Source: Coleofasciculus sp. S288 (GTDB lineage: Bacteria; Cyanobacteriota; Cyanobacteriia; Cyanobacteriales; Coleofasciculaceae). From it: 6,086 bases of DNA. Below, piece after piece: positions 1-5,300 of the stretch; position 1 is the first letter of the stretch; each line of letters opens with the position of its first letter. Below the pieces are notes generated by a model. It had not been told where the DNA came from. It saw only the letters and a list, made by a program, of their open reading frames with translations, and did not search any database. The stretch lies in NCBI GenBank assembly GCA_020216575.1, contig JAIUYC010000280.1:1-6086 (forward strand). Reading direction: 5' to 3'. The translations under genes were made by a program, and so were the position numbers.

Positions 1-1838
1 TGGAGCGCAATAGAAATGCGATCGCGTTAATCTTTGAAGACAAACAACTCACTTACCGAGAGCTAAACAACCGCAGCAACCAACTAGCACACTACTTGCA
101 AAAACTGGGTGTAGGTTCGGAAGTCTTAGTCGGACTTTGTGTGGAGCGTTCCGTAGAAACTATAGTGGGGATGTTGGGCATCCTGAAAGCCGGAGGAGCC
201 TATGTACCCTTAGACCCCAGTTATCCTCCTGAACGCCTTCGCTTCATGATTGAGGATGCTCGGTTGCTTGTTTTATTGACCCAGCAGCACTTAGTTGAGC
301 GTCTTGAAACGCACAACACTCATATAGTTTGCTTAGATACAGACTGGGACACTATTGATCACGAGAGTCAAGAAAACCCAACGAGTAGCGCGACAAGCAA
401 TAATTTGGCTTACGTCATCTACACCTCTGGCTCAACAGGAAAGCCCAAGGGAGTCGCTGTTCCTCACAAAGCTGTGAATCGGCTAGTATTCAACACAAAC
501 TACATAAACATAGAGCCGTCCGATAAGGTTGCCCAAGTCTCAAATACTTCCTTCGATGCAGCAACATTCGAGATTTGGGGAACACTTCTTCAGGGCGCTC
601 AACTGGTTGGAATTAACAAAAATATCACTCTTTCACCCCACGATTTTGCATTACAACTCCGTCAAAAAGGCATCAGCATCCTATTCTTGACCACTGCTTT
701 GTTCCAACAGATTGCCAGAGATGTTCCCCATGCTTTTGCTCCGTTGCGATGTTTTCTATTCGGAGGCGAAACGGTCGATCCCCGATGGGTTAAAAAGGTG
801 CTTAAAAAAGAACCGCCGCAACAATTGATTCATGTGTATGGGCCAACAGAAAGTACAACGTTTTCTTCTTTTTATTGGGTGCAGGACGTACCAGAAGAAG
901 CAACGTCTATCCCCATTGGTCGCCCCATTACGAATACACAGATTTATCTGCTAGATGGGCAGCTAAAGCCTGTACCTATCGGCGTTCCGGGCGAGTTGTA
1001 CATCGGTGGTGATGGACTAGCACGAGGCTACCTCAACCGCCCTGAATTAATGACTAAACACTTCATCCCTAATCCGTTTGGCAACGAGCAACAAGCACGT
1101 CTTTATAAGACAGGTGATTTAGCCTGCTATCAACCAGACGGCAATATCGAGTTTTTAGGCCGCCTCGATAATCAGGTGAAGATTCGCGGCTTCCGCATTG
1201 AGTTAGAAGAAATTGAAGCAGTACTAAACCAGCATTCAGCAATAGCAGAGGCAGTGATCATTGTTCAGGAAGATGTCCCCGATGATAAACACTTGGTAGC
1301 CTACATCGTCCCTGACAACCAACATGAAAATCCAAAATCTGACTCCCCCTTAGTAAGAGGGGGAATCCAAAATTTAAAATCGAGTGACCTGCGCCAATTC
1401 CTAAAAGAGAAATTACCACAACACATGGTGCCTTCAGCCTATGTGGTACTGGACTCTCTGCCACTGACACCCAATGGCAAAGTTAATCGCCGTCTCCTAC
1501 CTGCGGTAGATACACTCAGTCTCGATCCGAAAGAAAATTATGTGGCATCGCGAACTCCCACTGAGGAGGAGCTAGCGAGAATTTGGGCTAAGATTTTGGG
1601 AAAACAGCAGGTAGGTATCCATGATAATTTCTTTGAATTGGGGGGTCATTCTCTCCTAGCGACCCAGCTAACTTCCCGGATTCGCGACGCTTTCCAAGTG
1701 GAGTTGCCTGTACATCACTTATTTGAGGCACCAACTGTGGCAATGCTAGCTAGGCACATAGAAACAATTTGTTGGGCAGCAAAAGGTCAGGATACGAACA
1801 GAAGTTCGGTAACAGAGCGAGAAGAGGTGGAATTTTAA
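1..1838 (+). CDS. Non-ribosomal peptide synthetase, C-terminal part (A-PCP-docking tail), 5' partial
   Basis: The frame is open from base 3 to a TAA at 1836-1838 (611 visible codons) and enters from upstream, so the start lies outside the window. Adenylation cores are visible in order (residues counted from base 3): A1 LTYREL 16-21, A2 LKAGGAYVPLDP 61-72, A3 YTSGSTGKPKG 140-150, A4 FDAATFEIW 184-192, A5 VYGPTE 278-283, A6 GELYIGGDGLARGYLNRP 330-347, A7 YKTGDL 368-373, A8 from 386, A10 NGKVNRR 491-497. Aligning by eye to GrsA gives the specificity residues D185 A186 F189 F228 L252 G254 V278 T286 F287 K493, pointing to a branched-chain amino acid, Ile more likely than Val. A PCP follows with Ser550 in LGGHSL. 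The LGGHSL form and the absence of E or TE domains imply transfer of an L-aminoacyl or peptidyl chain to a downstream condensation domain. The protein ends in an acidic tail, REEVEF. A repeat-like insertion of about 15 residues lies between A8 and A9. The enzyme is expected to be cytosolic. Confidence 0.96.
   Translation, partial: ERNRNAIALIFEDKQLTYRELNNRSNQLAHYLQKLGVGSEVLVGLCVERSVETIVGMLGILKAGGAYVPLDPSYPPERLRFMIEDARLLVLLTQQHLVERLETHNTHIVCLDTDWDTIDHESQENPTSSATSNNLAYVIYTSGSTGKPKGVAVPHKAVNRLVFNTNYINIEPSDKVAQVSNTSFDAATFEIWGTLLQGAQLVGINKNITLSPHDFALQLRQKGISILFLTTALFQQIARDVPHAFAPLRCFLFGGETVDPRWVKKVLKKEPPQQLIHVYGPTESTTFSSFYWVQDVPEEATSIPIGRPITNTQIYLLDGQLKPVPIGVPGELYIGGDGLARGYLNRPELMTKHFIPNPFGNEQQARLYKTGDLACYQPDGNIEFLGRLDNQVKIRGFRIELEEIEAVLNQHSAIAEAVIIVQEDVPDDKHLVAYIVPDNQHENPKSDSPLVRGGIQNLKSSDLRQFLKEKLPQHMVPSAYVVLDSLPLTPNGKVNRRLLPAVDTLSLDPKENYVASRTPTEEELARIWAKILGKQQVGIHDNFFELGGHSLLATQLTSRIRDAFQVELPVHHLFEAPTVAMLARHIETICWAAKGQDTNRSSVTEREEVEF
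18..25. repeat. HIP1 octamer GCGATCGC
   Basis: Exact HIP1 palindrome, the hyper-abundant octamer of many cyanobacterial genomes; it lies in the upstream NRPS coding sequence. Confidence 0.9.
1318..1380 (+). repeat. In-frame repeat-like hairpin insertion between A8 and A9 of the upstream NRPS
   Basis: Bases 1341-1350 (GACTCCCCCT) and 1358-1367 (AGGGGGAATC) form a 10-bp stem with one mismatch around a 7-base loop. The hairpin is flanked on both sides by AATCCAAAAT-type sequence (about 1329-1338 and 1364-1373). This C5/G5 hairpin with ATCCAAAAT flanks resembles dispersed cyanobacterial small repeats. It is translated in frame as NPKSDSPLVRGGIQNLKS, in a variable linker where A domains normally have a shorter connection. 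Confidence 0.7.
1551..1766 (+). other. Peptidyl carrier protein (thiolation) domain of the upstream NRPS
   Basis: The stretch beginning RTPTEEELARIWAKILG and containing DNFFELGGHSLLATQL is a classic PCP. The attachment serine for 4'-phosphopantetheine is the TCT codon at 1650-1652. The His before that Ser (LGGHS rather than LGGDS) is the form usually seen when the next partner is a condensation or thioesterase domain, not an epimerase. Confidence 0.95.
1767..1835 (+). other. C-terminal acidic docking tail (short linear motif), ends REEVEF
   Basis: After the last PCP helix the protein continues for about 23 polar residues and ends TEREEVEF. Short C-terminal tails of charged and hydrophobic residues are the known partners of TubC-type N-terminal docking domains, which bind them as an added beta strand. 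The next gene begins with such a domain, so this tail is inferred to specify the hand-off between the two proteins. The pairing is inferred from position and composition; it is not demonstrated. Confidence 0.75.
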
Positions 1839-1975
1839 GGGATTGTGCGGAAGTCCCCGGCAAACCAAGCTTCAGTCTTATATTATCTCGAGTTGCTGTC
1901 ATCACAACAGTAATTAATAGAGTTGCCTATTTGAATTTTTAAGACAGCCACCTCCGGGCAGTAGCCCACGAAAAA

Positions 1976-2034
1976 GGATGAAAATTCCTCTCCCCTGACT
2001 CCTGACCCCTATTTTCAAGCTAGGCACTATGAAC
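1976..2034 (+). repeat. Repeat unit copy A with CCTGACY heptamer tract
   Basis: The unit opens with GGATGAAAAT (1976-1985), runs through a short tandem tract CCCCTGACTCCTGACCCCT (about 1992-2010) of 7-base periodicity, and closes with TATTTTCAAGCTAGG (2010-2024) and CACTATGAAC. The tract matches the style of heptameric short tandem repeats (STRR) known from Nostoc/Anabaena genomes. The opening and closing blocks recur in the next unit, so the whole is one repeat family member. Confidence 0.65.
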
Positions 2035-2051
2035 TCTAGCTCACAACGAAT

Positions 2052-2149
2052 GGATGAAAATCATTATTCCTTCTTTCTGCCTTCTGCCCGATTGGTGAGC
2101 CTGTCGAACCACTGCCTTCTGCCTTATTTTCAGGTTAGGTCTAATGTTC
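2052..2149 (+). repeat. Repeat unit copy B with TTCTGCC heptamers and a nested repeat
   Basis: This unit has the same opening block GGATGAAAAT (2052-2061) and a closing block TATTTTCAGGTTAGG (2125-2139) nearly identical to those of copy A. Its centre differs: a CTGCCTT-type heptamer tract (about 2077-2088 and 2112-2124) is split by a different element, GGTGAGCCTGTCGAACC (2094-2110). The latter resembles a common dispersed cyanobacterial repeat, recognised here from memory only. The arrangement suggests one small repeat nested in another. Confidence 0.6.
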
Positions 2150-2150
2150 G

Positions 2151-2168
2151 AGAAGAGGTTGAACTTTG
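2151..2168 (+). promoter_or_regulatory. Ribosome binding site and TTG start of the downstream NRPS
   Basis: AGAAGAGGT (2151-2159) holds a GAGGT core six bases before the TTG at 2166-2168. An in-frame TGA at 2160-2162 rules out any start further upstream, and there is no in-frame ATG until far into the condensation domain. TTG 2166 is therefore the start that keeps the whole docking domain. The Shine-Dalgarno lies inside the code for REEVEL, and the overlapping TTGA arrangement would couple translation to anything read through the preceding frame. Confidence 0.8.
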
Positions 2169-2330
2169 AAAATAGTTGAGTTTTTATCTTACCTTCGTAA
2201 CTTAGACATTCAGGTTTTTGTTGAGGGTAACCGCCTTCGTTGTAATGCTCCTGAAGGAACGCTGACACCAGAATTACGTGCAGAACTCGCTGAACGCAAA
2301 GCTGAAATTATCTCATTTCTGCAACAGGCT
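2166..2330 (+). other. TubC-type N-terminal docking domain
   Basis: The first roughly 55 residues begin KIVEFLSYLRNLDIQVFVEG, pass through NRLRCNAPEGTLTPELRAEL, and end ERKAEIISFLQQA. The pattern of helix, two strands (QVFVEGNRLRCNAP) and two helices with the (L)TPELRAEL..RKAEII signature is that of the TubC_N family, first characterised in tubulysin synthetase. These domains bind the C-terminal tail of the preceding synthetase and set protein order in the assembly line. Confidence 0.92.
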
Positions 2331-5300
2331 AATCGTACTACCAGCCATACTTCTACATCCCTCGTTCCCATCTCACGGAACAGAGTTCTCCCTCTCTCTT
2401 TTGCTCAACAGCGGCTTTGGTTCCTCGACCAGTTAGTACCCAATAATGCCTTCTATAACACTCCGGCAGCAGTTCGTCTGGTTGGTTCGCTTAATTTAAC
2501 GGCACTCGAGGAGACGTTCAACGAAATCGTGCGTCGTCACGAAGCTTTACGGACTACTTTTGTAACGGTGGAAGGGAAACCTGTTCAAGCGATCGCTTCT
2601 GTAGAGACGTCCCCTTCGGGTTATGCTTTGCAGTACTGGCGGAACGTTTCTACGACTCTATCAGTAACTGACTTGCGATCGCTTCCACAAGCCGAACGAG
2701 AGAATGAAGCACGGCGGCTAACCATCGAAGCAGCTCAACGCCCTTTCGATTTGTCAAAAGATTCATTGCTGCGAGTAACGCTACTGCGGCTGGATGAGGC
2801 GGAATATGTGTTACTGCTGATTGTGCACCACATTGTCTCCGATGGCTGGTCGATGGGAGTACTGATTCGGGAGATAGCCTCGCTCTACAGCGCTAAGTGC
2901 AGCGAGAAACCTTCCCCCCTACCGCCGCTACCCATCCAGTATGCAGACTTTGCCCACTGGCAGCGCGAATGGTTGCAAGGGGAAGTGCTGGAAACGCAGC
3001 TAAGTTACTGGCGGCAGCAGCTAGACGGCATTTGTGTGCTAAATTTGCCGACTGACCGACCCAGACCAGCAGTTCAAACTTACCGAGGTGCAACGCAACT
3101 TCTGCAACTACCAACGAGCCTGAGTGAAGCGCTAGAAGCCTTGAGCCAGCAGGAAGGCGTAACGTTATTTATGACCTTGCTGGCGGGATTCCAAACCTTG
3201 CTGTATCGTTACACGCAGCAGGAGGACATTACGGTAGGTTCTGCGATCGCTAACCGAAACCGCAGTGAAATTGAAGGGTTAATTGGCTTTTTTGTCAATA
3301 GCTTGGTATTGCGTACTGATTTCTCAGGGAACCCAACGTTTCTAGAACTTTTGGGAAGAGTCAAAGAGGTAGCTTTGGGAGCCTATGCTCACCAAGATTT
3401 GCCCTTTGAGAAGTTGGTGGAAGAACTGCATCCAGAGCGCAACTTGAACCAAAATCCCCTGTTTCAGGTAGTATTTGCGCTACAAAATGCACCAATGGAG
3501 GTGCTAGAACTCCCCGGACTAACACTAAGTCCGCTGCAATTTGTTGATACAGGGACAACGCGGTTTGATTTGGAGTTCCATCTGTGGGAACGAAAGCAAA
3601 ACAATGGGCTAGGGGTAGACTCTTCACAAGGCATCAGTGGATTCGTAGTGTACAGCACCGATTTATTCGATGCAGCCACCATTACCCGGATGCTGGGGCA
3701 TTTCCAAATACTTTTAGAAGGCATTGTTGCAAATTCAGAACAACGAATTGCAGATTTACCACTATTAAGTGAAGCAGAGCGTCATCAACTGTTGGTGGAA
3801 TGGAATAATACCCAGGAAGAGTATCCCAAAGATTTGTGCATTCATCAGTTGTTTGAAGCTCAGGTAGAAAAGACGCCTGATGCTATAGCGCTAGTCTTTG
3901 AAGACAAACAAGTTACTTACCGAGAGTTAAACAGTCGTAGCAACAAACTTGCCCATTACTTACAAAAACAAGGTATTGGTGCAGAAGTTCTAGTAGGGCT
4001 TTGTGTAGAGCGTTCTGTAGAAATGGTGGTTGGGATGTTAGGTATCCTCAAAACAGGAGGAGCCTATGTCCCCTTAGACCCTAGCTATCCCCCTGAACGC
4101 TTAAGCTTTATGCTTGAAGATGCTCAAGTGTCGGTGCTACTCACCAGCCAGCGGTTCAAATCGCTGGCTAATAGCGAAACTCCTCTAAATAAGACTGAAA
4201 TAGGAGAGATTAATAGTCAGCTTGAGCCGACTTCAGCTATTAGCCAGGGAATTAATTCCCTGGCCGGTGAGAGTGCGGTGCAAGATGTGGAAATACAGAC
4301 AGATTGCAAAATTCACAAGCCAATTATTATTTACCTAGACCAAGATTGGAAAACTATAGCTCAAGAAATTGAAGATAATCTTCCCAGCACTGTTACAGCA
4401 GAGAACCTGGCTTATATAATTTACACTTCTGGCACTACAGGAAAGCCGAAAGGGGTTCAAATCGAACATCGTGGATTGTTAAATCTGGTCTTTTGGCATC
4501 AACAAGCCTTTGCTGTTTCACCGCTTGACCGAGTAACACAAGTTACAGGAGTTGCCTTTGACGCTTGTGGGTGGGAAATTTGGCCTTATCTGAGTGCAGG
4601 AGCTAGTATCTATTTTCCTAATGAGGAAATCCGGATAACGCCTGAAAAACTGAGAGATTGGCTAGTATCAAAAGCGATAACGATTAGCTTTTTGCCAACA
4701 CCTTTAGCCGAAAAGTTTTTATCATTATATTGGTCTAATAACGTTGCTTTACGACTATTACTGACAGGGGGAGACAAACTCCATCAGTATCCTTTGGCTT
4801 CCCATGCGTTTCAGGTCGTGAATAATTATGGGCCAACTGAGAATACAGTTGTTACAACTTCCGGCACTGTTCCAGTCACAGAGCAGAAATATCCCCCCAA
4901 CTCCCTTTTAAAAGGTGGGCAAGAAGGGAGCGCAGATGTAATAGCACCATCAAGAAATGGGATAATACCTGCAATTGGTCGTCCCATCGCTAACACTCAA
5001 GTTTATGTTCTAGATAAGTATTTACAACTTGTACCAATAGGTGTTGGTGGTGAGTTGTACATCAGTGGCGATGGACTAGCGCGAGGCTATTTAAACCGTC
5101 CCAATTTAACGGCTGAACGATTCATTCCTAATCCCTTTAATAAGGAACAAATAAAAGAGAAAAAGGAAAAAGAAACAGAAGACGAGAATTCGTCTTTCCC
5201 TTTTGCATGTTGCAGGTTGCATTCTTCAGAACGTCTTTATAAAACAGGTGATTTAGTTCGCTATCAACCCGATGGCAATATCGAGTTTTTAAGTCGCCTC

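Larger units (their letters stand above)
1839..2165. repeat. Repeat-filled intergenic region between the two NRPS genes
   Basis: These 327 bases contain no convincing independent gene, RNA gene, strong terminator or clear sigma-70 promoter. Bases 1839-1975 are unassigned sequence with only small hairpins (for example GGGC/GCCC around AGTA near 1956-1967). From 1976 the region is built from two diverged copies of a heptamer-containing repeat unit, followed by a duplicate of the docking-tail code. Because NRPS genes in one assembly line usually lie close or overlap, the spacer looks like later-acquired sequence or the scar of a deletion. Confidence 0.75.
2029..2169 (+). other. Micro-ORF or relic ending in a second docking tail, REEVEL-stop
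   Basis: An ATG at 2029 opens a 46-codon frame whose last codons, CGA GAA GAG GTT GAA CTT TGA (2149-2169), encode REEVEL-stop, almost the same as the REEVEF-stop of the upstream NRPS (1818-1838). Its body is translated repeat sequence with no recognisable domain, and only weak TAGG lies ahead of the ATG. Its TGA overlaps the TTG start of the next gene by two bases. It is most likely the relic 3' tip of an NRPS gene that once abutted the downstream gene, or a copy of that junction made when the repeats arrived. A real peptide with a coupling role is possible but unsupported. Confidence 0.4.
2385..3725 (+). other. Condensation domain, LCL type
   Basis: All condensation cores are present: C1 SFAQQRLWFL (78-87), C2 RHEALRTTF (124-132), C3 HHIVSDGWS (221-229) with the catalytic second His222, C4 YADFAHW (259-265), C5 IGFFVNSLVLRT (from 373), C6 AHQDLPFEKLVE (408-419), and C7 RNLNQNPLFQ (425-434). 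It should form the peptide bond between the donor on the upstream PCP and the (N-methyl)Leu acceptor. The LCL assignment is inferred from motif wording and from the lack of an epimerase upstream. Confidence 0.93.

Noticed and set aside
96..98. TTG at 96 as the start of the first gene
   Set aside because: The frame is open to the window edge and the upstream codons encode the A1 core LTYREL, so the gene starts outside the window.
1341..1367. C5/G5 hairpin as a transcription terminator
   Set aside because: It is inside the coding sequence, with no U-run after the stem, and matches a dispersed repeat better.
1258..1470. Minus-strand open frame opposite the A domain
   Set aside because: It lies fully inside the NRPS coding sequence, has no recognisable domain, and is an antisense shadow.
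1893..1920. Possible promoter TTGCTG, 16 bases, TAATAG
   Set aside because: Each hexamer matches the sigma-70 consensus at only about three of six positions; this is not enough to call in AT-rich intergenic DNA.
1839..2165. CRISPR array or tRNA in the spacer
   Set aside because: The tandem units are 7 bases, not 25-40 base repeats with unique spacers, and no cloverleaf-forming sequence is seen.
2041..2268. Minus-strand open frame over the intergenic region and docking domain
   Set aside because: It reads repeat sequence and then the antisense of the docking domain; no family resemblance or ribosome binding site is seen.
2893..3724. Several minus-strand open frames opposite the condensation domain
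   Set aside because: All are antisense to a continuous, motif-complete condensation domain and carry no recognisable motifs.
3584..3772. Plus-strand open frame within the condensation domain
   Set aside because: It is out of frame with the NRPS, which is uninterrupted here; its composition looks like a frame shadow.
4140..5230. Insertions in the leucine A domain as signs of a pseudogene or intron
   Set aside because: All inserts keep the frame, no stop occurs from 2166 to 6086, and all visible catalytic and specificity residues are intact.
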